Positions 17,073 through 26,245 of a stretch of 64,000 nucleotides of DNA are shown in pieces. The notes under the pieces are model-generated. The model was given only the letters and a program-made list of their open reading frames with translations, was not told the DNA's origin and did no database searches. The stretch spans positions 620,001 through 684,000 of the forward strand of contig NC_008269.1 of assembly GCF_000014565.1 (NCBI RefSeq), in the 5' to 3' direction. The position numbers and the translations under genes are program-made. The number at the start of each line of letters is the position of its first letter. The first letter of the stretch is position 1. Source of the DNA: Rhodococcus jostii RHA1 (GTDB taxonomy: Bacteria > Actinomycetota > Actinomycetes > Mycobacteriales > Mycobacteriaceae).

Positions 17073-17106
17073 GCACACTCCGAACAACGACAAGGGGACT
17101 AGCAAT

Positions 17107-18354
17107 ATGGTACGTCGAACGATCGTCTTCATGGGCACTCGGCGAGTCCCTCTGGAAGTGCAGGCGGCATTGCTCTCCGCACACGCTGCCGGGTATCGAG
17201 TTGCCCTGGTCACGGGGTCGGTTCCGCCGATGTGCAAGAACCTGGTCGACGATGTCGAAATCGTCGACATCTTCGACCGCCCAGCCGCCCTGCGGGCAGC
17301 CATGGCACTCGCGAGCCGCAGCGGGGCAGAGGGCGTCGTGTCCTGGACGGACATCGGTGTCGAGCTGGCCGCCGCGTTGGCAGAGCGAAGCGGATGGCCG
17401 GGTCCTGGCACCGAGGCAGCGCACCGGGCTCGCAACAAGCACTCGATGAGGTCCGCGATGGCCGATCAGCCGCAATTCATTCCACGGTTTCGACATGTTC
17501 GTTCCCTGTCGGACCTGCAGTCGGCTTACGAGGAGATCGGCACACCTGCGGTGCTCAAGCCGGCGGGTGGCAGTGGCAGCAGGTCCATTCTTCACGTCGA
17601 GGACGGCGCCGACCTCGCCGCGTTGTACGCGCACGCCTCCCGGCTGACCAGCACGGACATTTCTCCGTTGTTTGCCGACTACGACGGCGAATTCGTCTAC
17701 GAGGAGCGGTTGGGCGGCACCGAGCACAGTGTCGAGGGCCTGGTCAGTGACGGGAAAGTGCACATCGCTGGGATCACGGACAAATGGGTGACCGAGCCGT
17801 ACTACGTCGAGTACGAACAGGTGCACCCCACCGCTCTGCCGGCAGCCGTGCAGCGCAGCGTGCACGAACTCACCGAGGCCGTGGTCAAGGCGATCGGCCT
17901 GAACTGGTGCGCGTTCCATCTCGAATGTCGCGTCCTTCCCGACGGGAGTGCCAAGCTGCTCGAGGTCGCCGCCCGGCCGGCCGGTGGTTACATCACCTCC
18001 CACCTGATTCCGTTCGCCACCGGAATTCCCTTCCACGAAAACCTCGTTCGAGTGGCAACCGGGCAACAGCCCGACATGATTCCGACGCGGAATCGGTACG
18101 CGGGCAGCCGCGGCGTACTCAGCCCGGCACGGGGCCGATTCGCGGGCTTCGACGGTCTGGCCGATGTTCTCGACCTGTTTGGAATCGAGCACTTCGTCTT
18201 CGAGCGTGAAATCGGTGGGAACATCATGCTCCCGCCCGGCGACACATTGAGCGCCGTACTCGGTTACGCGATCGCCCGATCCGTCAGCTACGACGATGTC
18301 CGCGACGTTCTACGGCGCGCAGTGGCGCTGTCCCGGCCGCGAGTGGAGACCTAG
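17107..18354 (+). CDS. Second ATP-grasp ligase of the cluster
   Basis: A 415-residue ATP-grasp enzyme with the lysine-containing loop (TPAVLKPAGGSGSRSIL), the adenine-side segment (GEFVYEERLGGTEHSVEG) and the magnesium-binding core (CRVLPDGSAKLLEVAARPAG). It probably forms an amide bond through an acyl-phosphate. It is only distantly like the ATP-grasp protein at the left end, so the two likely act at different steps. ATG 17107 has AAGGGGA 9 nt upstream; an in-frame ATG at 17071 overlaps the thioesterase start. The stop is directly followed by the next start (TAGATG). Confidence 0.85.
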   Translation: MVRRTIVFMGTRRVPLEVQAALLSAHAAGYRVALVTGSVPPMCKNLVDDVEIVDIFDRPAALRAAMALASRSGAEGVVSWTDIGVELAAALAERSGWPGPGTEAAHRARNKHSMRSAMADQPQFIPRFRHVRSLSDLQSAYEEIGTPAVLKPAGGSGSRSILHVEDGADLAALYAHASRLTSTDISPLFADYDGEFVYEERLGGTEHSVEGLVSDGKVHIAGITDKWVTEPYYVEYEQVHPTALPAAVQRSVHELTEAVVKAIGLNWCAFHLECRVLPDGSAKLLEVAARPAGGYITSHLIPFATGIPFHENLVRVATGQQPDMIPTRNRYAGSRGVLSPARGRFAGFDGLADVLDLFGIEHFVFEREIGGNIMLPPGDTLSAVLGYAIARSVSYDDVRDVLRRAVALSRPRVET

Positions 18355-19635
18355 ATGCGCGCCAACGGATTACCGCCGGTCGAGCGGATCGAGCTCGGTG
18401 CCGGCTTGACCGGGCGGGTAGTCGCCACGGTCGACCTACTCGTGCAGGAGGGTTTGGCAGCGCTGAACGGGGAGGCGGCGTGGACCTCGCCTGAATGGTG
18501 GCGCTTTGTGGAGGCCGATCCCGACCACGAATCGCTGTACCTGGTCATCGACGGCGCGGACAACCGACCGGTCGCCGTAGCACCGGCGTTGATCATTCGG
18601 GACACCCGAGGTCTGCTGTTCTACAACGGTCCGCGGATCATCGGTGACCTGTCCGCGATCGGCTCGGTCTCCCATCTCGCGCTCGACGAACAGGAAGCGC
18701 TGCCCTGGTTGACCGCTGGGGTCGAGGCGGCGCGGCCGGCCCTCTACCCGTCGCTGACGGTCGGCACATTCGGATCGAACCTCGGATTGCGGCCCTTCGC
18801 ACCCGATCGCACGACGCTCCCCGTTTCAACTGTCGTCCCGGCGCTGGCCAGACTGGCAGAGGTCGTCGCCGAACTCCTCGGCTGCCGAAGCCATGCACTG
18901 CTGTATCTCGATCCGGAGGAGGACGCGGCTTTGGCGTCGGACGCCAGCGCCGCCGGCCTCTGCCGTTCGGTGTTCGGCGGTGAAGGCGTCCTCGACGTGC
19001 CAGACGGGCACTTCGACGACTACCTCTCGATGCTGCCCAGTTCGCGGCGGAGGACCATCCGTCGCGAAATCCGAGCATACGCCGAGTTCGGTGCCCGAAC
19101 CGAAGTCGACTACGGCTCAGGGGCGCTCACCGACGACCATGTCCGATTGCGGTCGGCCTTGCGGGAAAAATATGGTCACACGGCCGGACGAACGTGGGCG
19201 CGTAAGGAATTCGACACCCTCCGCGACACCCTAGGCGAGAGGCTTGTCGTGTTCAGCGCCCGCGGGACCGAACAGATCCTCGGATACCTGATGGCCTTCC
19301 GATACGGCGATGTGCTGTATACGCGTGCCGCCGGCTTCGACTACGAGGCATCTTCAGGTGCCTACTGCTACTTCAACGTCGTCTACTACGACGTCATCAA
19401 ATGGGCCCAGCGCAATGGCGTGCGTCGAATACATTACGGACTCGGAACCACGGCTGCGAAGGCCTGGCGAGGATGCACGCTGCGGCCGCGCTGGGCCTAC
19501 TTCGGCCTCGGGCCCGACGCTGCGCCAGACGCGACCGAAATGATCGCAATCCAGAACGCAACAGCTTCACGGTTGCTTGCCAGCCTAGGGGCAGAGTTGG
19601 AGTACGGGAGCACTGCAGGCGTGAAGGCGGAATGA
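18355..19635 (+). CDS. FemAB-like/GNAT-fold acyl or aminoacyl transferase
   Basis: A 426-residue protein resembling the peptidoglycan FemAB-like family (PF04339 type) with a C-terminal GNAT fold. Seen features include the PSSRRRTIRREIRAY helix, the acceptor-pocket strand EQILGYLMAFRYGDVLYTRA, and the conserved closing segment HYGLGTTAAKAWRGC. Relatives transfer aminoacyl groups, often from aminoacyl-tRNA, or acyl groups to amines. ATG 18355 follows the ATP-grasp stop with no gap, so the two are coupled. It is the last gene of the cluster and could add a final aminoacyl group; donor and acceptor are unknown. Confidence 0.75.
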   Translation: MRANGLPPVERIELGAGLTGRVVATVDLLVQEGLAALNGEAAWTSPEWWRFVEADPDHESLYLVIDGADNRPVAVAPALIIRDTRGLLFYNGPRIIGDLSAIGSVSHLALDEQEALPWLTAGVEAARPALYPSLTVGTFGSNLGLRPFAPDRTTLPVSTVVPALARLAEVVAELLGCRSHALLYLDPEEDAALASDASAAGLCRSVFGGEGVLDVPDGHFDDYLSMLPSSRRRTIRREIRAYAEFGARTEVDYGSGALTDDHVRLRSALREKYGHTAGRTWARKEFDTLRDTLGERLVVFSARGTEQILGYLMAFRYGDVLYTRAAGFDYEASSGAYCYFNVVYYDVIKWAQRNGVRRIHYGLGTTAAKAWRGCTLRPRWAYFGLGPDAAPDATEMIAIQNATASRLLASLGAELEYGSTAGVKAE

Positions 19636-19691
19636 GACCCTACTTTTCACGAATTCGGGTTGGGAAATGGCGGCGCCGATGATGTGAGGGG

Positions 19692-21185
19692 TTACCTCGA
19701 CTCCGGGGGACAGCCGGGGCGCAGGTATCGGACGTTGCGGGTGCACGCGGTCAGTTCGGAGAGGGCCTGGTGTAGTTGGCCGGTGACGTCCCACACATCG
19801 GGGACGAGGTTTCGGCAGGTGATGATGCCGACGTCGAGGTGCCGGCCGTAGGACATGGCGGCGATGGTGATGCCGCCGGTCATGTCGCTGACGGCGGAGA
19901 CGGGGAAGTTCCCGGTTACCTCGATGCCCGCGGTGTACAGCGGCCGAGCAGGGCCGGCGGCGTGGGAGATGATCAGGTTGACCGGTGGCGTGGGCAGGGT
20001 CAGTGCCCGCAGCGGTGTGCGTGAGATCGGGCCGCGCAGTGCTCGCGGCAGCGCGGCGCCGACGTCGCGGACGAGGGTGGCGGGTGCGGCGCGGAAACGT
20101 TGGGGTGCCGCCGTGAGCGAGGTGTGCACCTTGTGCAGGCGGCGGGCCGGGTCGGCTTCGTTGATCGGAAGGGCGATGGGCAGGAGGGAGAGTCGATGGT
20201 CGGCGGCCGCGAACTGTGCGTCGGTGCGCCGCGCGATCGGCATGGCCGCGGCCAGCGCCGTGTTTGGCGGGGCATCGTGGTCGATGAGCCAGCGACGCAG
20301 CACGGTGGTGCACAGCGCCGTCACCACGTCGTCGACGGTGAACCCCAGCGCGGTCCTGACCGCATCGACCTCGCCGAGTGGCAGCGAGGTGAACGCGAAC
20401 CGTCGGCGCGCGGTGTCGGGGCCGGGGAATGGGGTGTCGGGCGGTGCCGGTGCCCCGGCCGTCGCCTCGTCGGCCGGCCGCCGCCATGTGCGCGGGGTCA
20501 GCCTCCGGGCGAGTGTGCCCAGCAGGTCCGCGCCCGGGTGGGTGAGGGCGTCGGCGAGCTCGGGCAGGTGCGGTGCCAGCCGGAGTGTGGACCACATCAG
20601 CCGCGCGGGCAACAGTGCCAGATGCCAGGCACTGTTGCCGAGCATCCCCAGGGCGCCGGCCGCCTGGTACTGCTCGTCGCTGAGCCGGTGCGGCACCGTG
20701 CGGGGTTGCGGGGTGGTGTCCATCAGCACCGCGAGAGCCTGCGCCGCGGTCAGGCCGTCGATCACCGCGGGGTGCACCTTGGTGTAGATCGCCTGCCGGC
20801 CACCGGTGAGCCCGTTCACCAGGTAGCACTCCCACAGGGGCCGGTCGCGGCTCAGTGGACGTGCCGCGAGACCGGAAATCTGCTCGGCGAGCTGTTCGTC
20901 GGTGCCGGGACCGGTCAGGGTGACCTCCCGGATGTGATAGCCGAGGTCGAGGAACTCGGAGTCCACCCAGTAGGGCCGGTCGAGCCCGAGAGGTACCTGC
21001 TGTAGCCGCCACCGCAGTGGCCCCACCAGGTGTAATCGGCCATCGGCGAGCGCCCGGAGGGCCTGCACCGTGAGCCCGCCACCCGGTGTGGTGGGGCCGA
21101 GGACACTCAGGATCCCGACATGGGTGCAGGTGGTGGATGTCTCGGCGTCGAGGAACTGCGCATCGAGTGAACTGAGCTGGTGCAT
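19692..21185 (-). CDS. WS/DGAT-family acyltransferase with altered catalytic motif
   Basis: A 497-residue WS/DGAT family protein with the PLWECYLVNGL segment near residue 117 and NLIISHAAGP near the C terminus. The HHxxxDG motif reads HPAVIDG at residues 138-144: the second, catalytic histidine is proline, confirmed by the codons CAC CCC. Activity as an acyltransferase is therefore doubtful; it may be inactive, regulatory or act on something else. The start at 21185 has AGGT about 9 nt upstream; longer in-frame starts give implausible sequence. It ends 56 nt from the cluster's last gene, tail to tail. Confidence 0.9.
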   Translation of the reverse strand: MHQLSSLDAQFLDAETSTTCTHVGILSVLGPTTPGGGLTVQALRALADGRLHLVGPLRWRLQQVPLGLDRPYWVDSEFLDLGYHIREVTLTGPGTDEQLAEQISGLAARPLSRDRPLWECYLVNGLTGGRQAIYTKVHPAVIDGLTAAQALAVLMDTTPQPRTVPHRLSDEQYQAAGALGMLGNSAWHLALLPARLMWSTLRLAPHLPELADALTHPGADLLGTLARRLTPRTWRRPADEATAGAPAPPDTPFPGPDTARRRFAFTSLPLGEVDAVRTALGFTVDDVVTALCTTVLRRWLIDHDAPPNTALAAAMPIARRTDAQFAAADHRLSLLPIALPINEADPARRLHKVHTSLTAAPQRFRAAPATLVRDVGAALPRALRGPISRTPLRALTLPTPPVNLIISHAAGPARPLYTAGIEVTGNFPVSAVSDMTGGITIAAMSYGRHLDVGIITCRNLVPDVWDVTGQLHQALSELTACTRNVRYLRPGCPPESR

Positions 21186-21678
21186 AAGGTTTTTACCTGG
21201 ATTGGGTGAGCCAACGTGCTGGGCGAGCCCACAAGGCGTCACCCCAACGCTACGCCGCGGCGCGCCCCCCGTGGTGCCCGAGCAATTCGTTGACCGAATC
21301 CGCGCTGAGCTTCGCTCGACAATTTCGAATTGGCGCACACCGAGATTCGAATTGCGCCGCCGGTGCGGCCGCACGCGGGCAACAGCGAGGGTTCGTGCGG
21401 ACCTCCCGGCGTGTCCGGACACCAGAGAACTCGGCGATCGCACCGTGGATGCGCGATTCCGGCGACCCGGGGGTCCTGCGCGGCGGGCAGGACGGAGCGG
21501 TCCGACGTGGAGAAGTCGCTGGGGCCCGCGCCTCGATTTGCCGGCTACGCTTCAGCGTCCCCGTGGCGGTCGAGGTCTGGCGCGCCACCGCGGCGTGGGG
21601 ACAGTGGCGGCGCGCTGCTGGGGCCGCAGTTGATCAAGGTCGCGGGGTGTTTGTGCGCTGAAGTGCTCGGCGGCGCGT
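21186..21678. other. Intergenic region with TTCGAATTG repeats
   Basis: About 490 nt upstream of the second WS/DGAT gene without a supported gene. It contains two direct copies of TTCGAATTG followed by GCGC or CGCC (21324-21336 and 21346-21358), 22 nt apart, a possible operator 140-170 nt upstream of the start. Confidence 0.35.
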
Positions 21679-22173
21679 TCATCCGGTCGCGGCGCTTCCC
21701 GGGTCCCAGGGGTGGGTCGTGCGGATGTCGGCATTGAAGTCCTCGATCCGGCGTCGCAGGTTCAATTCGGTGTAGCCGATGGCTTGGGCGGCGAAGGGTT
21801 CGAAGAGTCGACCGAGGGCCTTTCCGGTCAGCCCGGTGGGGAGTTGGTAGCTGAAGTCCACGGTCAGTCGGGTCTCGGTGATCCCGACGGCGGTGAAGCG
21901 CCAAGTCGAGGTGTTCTTGAAGCCCTCGATCGAGTCGAGGGCGATCAGTCGGTTTCTTTCCCAGGCAGTGATCGTGAGGATCGAGTGGAGGGTTTTGAAG
22001 CCGACCTGCATGGCGGCGTCGAACGTGGCGCCGAGGCCGTGGTCCAGGGTGCCCGTGGGATCGAATCGCGAGATGCCGAACACCCAGGTGGGGACGTTGC
22101 GGTAGTTGCCGATGAAGTCGAACGCGACGTCGATGGGCACGGTGGCGATCGCGCTGTGGTGGGTATGCATCAT
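21679..22173 (-). CDS. SRPBCC-fold (polyketide cyclase/START-like) protein
   Basis: A 164-residue protein with the SRPBCC pattern. An N-terminal strand (AIATVPIDVAFDFIGNY) is followed by the WVFGISRFDPTG hinge and a C-terminal long helix (LGRLFEPFAAQAIGYTELNL). The fold forms a hydrophobic cavity for lipids or other small molecules; single-domain actinobacterial members are mostly uncharacterised. ATG 22173 has AAAGG 8 nt upstream; a second ATG follows immediately. A TetR-type inverted repeat lies about 310 nt upstream. Confidence 0.78.
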   Translation of the reverse strand: MMHTHHSAIATVPIDVAFDFIGNYRNVPTWVFGISRFDPTGTLDHGLGATFDAAMQVGFKTLHSILTITAWERNRLIALDSIEGFKNTSTWRFTAVGITETRLTVDFSYQLPTGLTGKALGRLFEPFAAQAIGYTELNLRRRIEDFNADIRTTHPWDPGSAATG

Positions 22174-23447
22174 TTGTTCGCCTTTCGGTGTTGTTGCACC
22201 GAAACCGGGGCTCGTAGTGACCCGCGTATCGACTGTTCGATCGTTCGGCTGTCTCCTGAACGCCTCTTCCGGGCACAGCTCCACAAGGACCGTGGTCTAC
22301 CCGATCGGCACCTCCAACGTCAGTGACTGTTCGCCGCATCGGTGGGCCCGCTGGAAACCGTTGCTCAGTCGTCGATGGGGGCGCTCGGGGCGGCACCGTT
22401 CGGTGTTCGCACATCCTTGGCCGACTCATGGCCTGGGCCGGCCCAACACCGCTCCGCGCCGTCGGGCTAACTTGTCAACCTCAAACATACTCAAGGTATG
22501 TTATAAGCGCAATAAAGGACTGTGGGTTTCTTGGCCCACCTGAGTCGCGGCCTGACCGCCAGGCAATATGCAGATGGATCCAGGGGCTGAGATCGGACTC
22601 CCGGTACAACCGGACCGCGCGCTCCCGCGGCTCCGGCGGATACTTTCCTCGTTCCCACAGTGACGTCCTTCCTCCATCTACCCAGGATCAAACCTGGTTC
22701 GGAAGTCTCCGGAGAAACGGGGGAGGCTCAGGGTTGCAACGAACGGCTGACCCGGCCGGGTGGCTACCACGATGCGTGGTGTGCGCACTGCCGGGTTGGT
22801 GGAAATCGTGATCATGTGGCGGAGGTGAACCTCGCCAAACGTGCATTGTTGGGGCGCGGCGCCGCCGTCCGCACCCGTGGCACGAAACCGGAGATCCGGA
22901 GGGTCGAGCATGCCCCGGTGCGCAAGTGCCGGGACAAGACCGGTCCCACCCGGCTCGGCCGCGGCATCGCCGTGTCCGCCGCAGTGTTCCTACCGCGACA
23001 CCCCGGGGTGGGGGTGACACGATCAAGTACCCGTCCTGCATCACAAGCGTCGGTGTGGGACACGGTCGAACCAGCAGCACCGCACGGTGTTACGGGTAGC
23101 CGTGAAGCACGTACATCTTCACCGCCTGCCACCCCGGTGGCAGAAAGTATGAGATTTACGTAGACGCTAGAGGGCGGTAAACAGTGGTAGAGAGCAGACG
23201 GTTCCTGTGGCAGGGGCGAAGGGAAACTGCGATCACCCGCGCATGTGGAAGCGCCAGAACCCACAAGGTCACCGAACGCGCCCCGCGCCGAGACCGTCAA
23301 GTGCGTCGTACCGAGATTTGCGCAACGCCGGCCATTTCGGCGCACCTGCCGTGCCCGGTGATTCGGTGGCCGCCCGGCGTTCCCGCAACGACACCGGTTC
23401 TGGCCGCAAGCCGGGCGTTTTCGGAGCCGGCGTCCTACGATGCGGGC
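22174..23447. other. Long gene-poor region
   Basis: About 1.27 kb between the SRPBCC gene and lprG. ORFs here on both strands are Arg/Pro-rich shadows without motifs. Visible items are the inverted repeat at 22484-22502 and a GC hairpin CTGCCACC/GGTGGCAG at 23126-23143 without a following T run. Confidence 0.4.
22484..22502. promoter_or_regulatory. TetR-type inverted repeat
   Basis: AACATAC-TCAAG-GTATGTT is a perfect 7-bp inverted repeat with a 5-nt spacer in an AT-rich island. On the minus strand it coincides with a plausible promoter (TTGCGC, 17 nt, TATGTT) pointing toward the SRPBCC gene, so it could be an operator. No TetR gene is present in the window. Confidence 0.45.
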
Positions 23448-24161
23448 ATGCTCACCCGCCGTATCTTCCTCTGGACCCTCGCGTTCAGCGTGGCGGTAGT
23501 TGCCGGCTGCAGCACCGACACCAATCCGGGAGGGAGCGCGAACCTGCCGGACGCGGCCGGGCTGCTCGCCGAGTCGGCGTCCGCCCTCCGCGATATCAAG
23601 AGCGCACACTTCACGATGACCGTCAACGGCTCGATTCCGGGCATCAGCGTGCAGACCGCCGAGGGCGATCTGACCAGGGAGGGCGGTCCGGCCGGTGGCG
23701 CGAAGGGCACGGTGAAGCTGACCCTGGCCGGCCAGCTGATCGAAGGTGAATTCGTGCTGGTCGACGACTCGCTGTACCTGAGGGGCCCGACCGGCACCTT
23801 TCAGCGGTATCCGTCCTCGCTCACCTCCGAGTACTACGACCCGACCGCCATTCTCGACCCGGACCGGGGCTTCGCGAAGGTGCTGACCAGCATCACGGAT
23901 GCGAAGACCGAGGCGAGGGAAAAGGTTGACGGGACACCGGCGTACAAGATCACCGGACGGGCGGACAAGGATGCGGTGGGCAACATCGTTCCCGGGGTCG
24001 AGTCCGAGGTGGACATCACGGTGTGGCTTGACGAGGACGGCACGCACCTCCCGATCAGAGCGCTGGTCACGTTCCCGAAGCCGGCCGGCGCAGACGCCCC
24101 GACCGTCGACGTGGTGGTGTCCGAGCTGGACAAGCCCGTGACGGTGACACCCCCGCCGTGA
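23448..24161 (+). CDS. lprG: LprG-family lipoprotein
   Basis: A 237-residue lipoprotein with a signal peptide and lipobox VAGC near residue 20. It is followed by the LppX/LprG fold (for example [12 protein letters not shown] and [18 protein letters not shown]). In mycobacteria LprG binds triacylated glycolipids and triacylglycerol and, with the P55 exporter, moves lipids to the cell surface and contributes to drug tolerance. The next gene is a P55-like MFS protein whose GTG start overlaps this stop (GTGA), the known lprG-p55 arrangement. ATG 23448 gives a proper signal peptide; longer frames do not. Confidence 0.9.
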   Translation: MLTRRIFLWTLAFSVAVVAGCSTDTNPGGSANLPDAAGLLAESASALRDIKSAHFTMTVNGSIPGISVQTAEGDLTREGGPAGGAKGTVKLTLAGQLIEGEFVLVDDSLYLRGPTGTFQRYPSSLTSEYYDPTAILDPDRGFAKVLTSITDAKTEAREKVDGTPAYKITGRADKDAVGNIVPGVESEVDITVWLDEDGTHLPIRALVTFPKPAGADAPTVDVVVSELDKPVTVTPPP

Positions 24162-25732
24162 GTGTCGAGCTGATCCCGGGGCGGAGCAGGACCGTCGCCA
24201 TCGGCGCCGCGGCGCTCGCCGTGCTGCTCGGCGCGCTGGACACCTACGTCCTGGTGAGCATGATCCGGCAGATCATGGACGACCTGCTGATCCCGGTGAA
24301 CCGACTGGAGCGGGTGACCCCGATCGTCACCGGGTACCTGCTCGGCTACATTGCCGCGATGCCGCTGCTCGGCCAGGCATCGGACCGGTTCGGCCGCAAG
24401 CTAGTGCTGCAGAGCTGCCTCGCCGGGTTCCTGGTCGGCTCGGTGGTCACCGCGCTCGCCGACGACCTGCCCATGCTCGTTGCCGGGCGGGTCGTTCAGG
24501 GTGTCGCAAGTGGAGCGTTGCTGCCAGTGACCATGGCGCTTGCCGCCGACCTGTGGGCAACCCACAAGCGGTCGAACGTGCTCGGCGCGGTGGGTGCCGT
24601 GCAGGAGCTGGGCAGCGTGCTGGGCCCGCTATACGGAGTGGCGATCGCAGGTCTTGCCGTGTGGTCAAGCGCGTTCGGCATCGCCGGCTGGCGCGGCGTG
24701 TTCTGGATGAACGTACCGCTCGGCGTGCTTGCCATGATCGCGGTGCAGGTTTCGGTGTCGCGCCGCGATCCGGCGCACGAACCCGTCCGGGTGGATGTGG
24801 TCGGGGGGCTGCTGCTCGCGGTCGCCCTTGGGCTGGCCGTCGTCGGCCTGTACAACCCGGACCCGCGCACCGCCGTGCTGCCACCGTGGGGCGGGCCGAT
24901 GCTGGTCGGGGTCGGTGTCGCGACCGTCGCCTTCGTCGGCTGGGAGCTGCGTGCCAAGACCCGGCTGATCGACCCGGTCGACGTGCAGATGGGCGCGTTC
25001 CTCGCCGCGCTCGGGGTATCCGGTGCGGCAGGCGTCGCGCTGATGGTGACCCTGGTGGACGTCGACCTGTTCGCCCAGTCGCTGCTCGATCGGGACGACC
25101 GGGGAGCGGTCATACTGCTGCTGCGGTTCCTGGCCGCGCTCCCGGTCGGCGCGTTGCTCGGTGGGCTGCTGGCGGCACGGTTGGGCGACAGGGTGGTCGC
25201 GGCGGTCGGCATGCTGCTGGCCGCGGCGGGTTACTTCCGGATGGCCCGGTGGCCGATGGACGTGCTATCCGTGCCGTACCAGGTCGGGCCGATTGCGGTG
25301 CCCCGGCTGGACACCGACCTGGCCGTCGCTGGGCTAGGGCTCGGCCTGGTGATCGCGCCGCTCTCCGTTGCGGTGCTCCGCGCCGTGTCGCCCATCCAGC
25401 ACGGGATCGCCTCTGCCGGTGTGGTGGTCGCGCGGATGACCGGGATGCTCGTCGGGGTTGCCGCGTTATCCGCGTGGGGGCTGCACCGCTTCCACAGCCT
25501 GACTGCGAACCTGCAGGTGCCGTTCCCCGTCGGCAAACCTCCCGAGCAGGCGGCGAGGGAGCTGGCCGAGTACACCGGGGCAGTCGACCGTGCTCTGGTT
25601 ACCGAGTACACCGGGATATTTCTGATCACGTCGGTGGTGTGCGCGGCGGGAGCGCTGCTGGCATTGTTCCTCGGCCGCCACCCAGCCAAGGCTTCGGACT
25701 CCGCCGAGAACAGCATCACCAAGCGGACATGA
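24158..25732 (+). CDS. p55: P55-type MFS efflux/lipid transporter
   Basis: A 524-residue membrane protein of the 14-helix drug/H+ antiporter type. It has [18 protein letters not shown] in helix 1, the MFS loop [12 protein letters not shown] and the motif C-like region [14 protein letters not shown]. Translational coupling to the LprG lipoprotein identifies it as the P55 partner (Rv1410c-like). That pair exports triacylglycerol and lipoglycan-associated lipids and affects antibiotic susceptibility in mycobacteria. Confidence 0.9.
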   Translation: MSVELIPGRSRTVAIGAAALAVLLGALDTYVLVSMIRQIMDDLLIPVNRLERVTPIVTGYLLGYIAAMPLLGQASDRFGRKLVLQSCLAGFLVGSVVTALADDLPMLVAGRVVQGVASGALLPVTMALAADLWATHKRSNVLGAVGAVQELGSVLGPLYGVAIAGLAVWSSAFGIAGWRGVFWMNVPLGVLAMIAVQVSVSRRDPAHEPVRVDVVGGLLLAVALGLAVVGLYNPDPRTAVLPPWGGPMLVGVGVATVAFVGWELRAKTRLIDPVDVQMGAFLAALGVSGAAGVALMVTLVDVDLFAQSLLDRDDRGAVILLLRFLAALPVGALLGGLLAARLGDRVVAAVGMLLAAAGYFRMARWPMDVLSVPYQVGPIAVPRLDTDLAVAGLGLGLVIAPLSVAVLRAVSPIQHGIASAGVVVARMTGMLVGVAALSAWGLHRFHSLTANLQVPFPVGKPPEQAARELAEYTGAVDRALVTEYTGIFLITSVVCAAGALLALFLGRHPAKASDSAENSITKRT

Positions 25733-25786
25733 CCCCGTCGAATGGCGACCTGACCGAGTACAAACACACTCCGTCCTCGGTCCTCA

Positions 25787-26005
25787 CTACAGCCTGGCGC
25801 TCACGGTCGCCGCGTCCGCGTCCGGGATGGAGTCCGGGACCGGAAGACCGACGATGCGGGCGAGTTCCGCATTCGTCGGATTGCGCAGCACCTTCTCGCC
25901 GTGCCAGATCACGACGGGAGTGTCCTCGGGGGCGACGTCCAGGCTGCGCAGCAGCTGCTCCGCCCATTTGTCCCGCTGCGGGTCCTCACTCTCGGATTTT
26001 TCGAT
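25787..26005 (-). pseudogene. Remnant of a fused thioredoxin-reductase-like protein
   Basis: This stretch encodes about 72 residues ending at a stop, including LRSLDVAPEDTPVVIWHGEK and LRNPTNAELARIVGL. That matches the thioredoxin-like linker segment of response-regulator/thioredoxin-reductase-like flavoproteins. No start codon with a ribosome site and no flavin domains are present, so it is a fragment left after deletion. The neighbouring sequence up to 26200 has no gene. Confidence 0.5.
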
Positions 26006-26207
26006 CCGGATGGGCGTCGGCCAGGGATCGCTGCGCAGCCCCGCACCGGTTGGTGGACGCGGTCGGTCCCGGGTCCGGATGAGTCGCTCGCCGGAGCGGC
26101 GGGGGATCGGCGGGCGGTGAGGGGATGCGGACCGCGGGGTGAATTTTCGTTCTCGAGCTCGCACCACGGTGGGGCGTCCCCTTGGATTGCGGAAGCATGT
26201 CGGGTTG

Positions 26208-26225
26208 CGTACAATTTCTTGTACG
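26208..26225. promoter_or_regulatory. Operator palindrome of the YefM-YoeB pair
   Basis: CGTACAA-TTTC-TTGTACG is a perfect 7-bp inverted repeat ending 20 nt before the antitoxin start. Known yefM-yoeB operators contain TGTACA-core palindromes, so this is probably the autoregulatory site. Confidence 0.65.
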
Positions 26226-26245
26226 TAATGACTGGAGGTGTGCTC

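Noticed and set aside
23126..23143. Hairpin CTGCCACC/GGTGGCAG as a terminator
   Set aside because: Only a 2-nt loop and no T run on either strand, with no gene ending nearby.
22812..24047. 411-codon minus-strand ORF across the lprG region
   Set aside because: It is antisense to lprG over its upstream half and composed of shadow-like sequence with no motifs.
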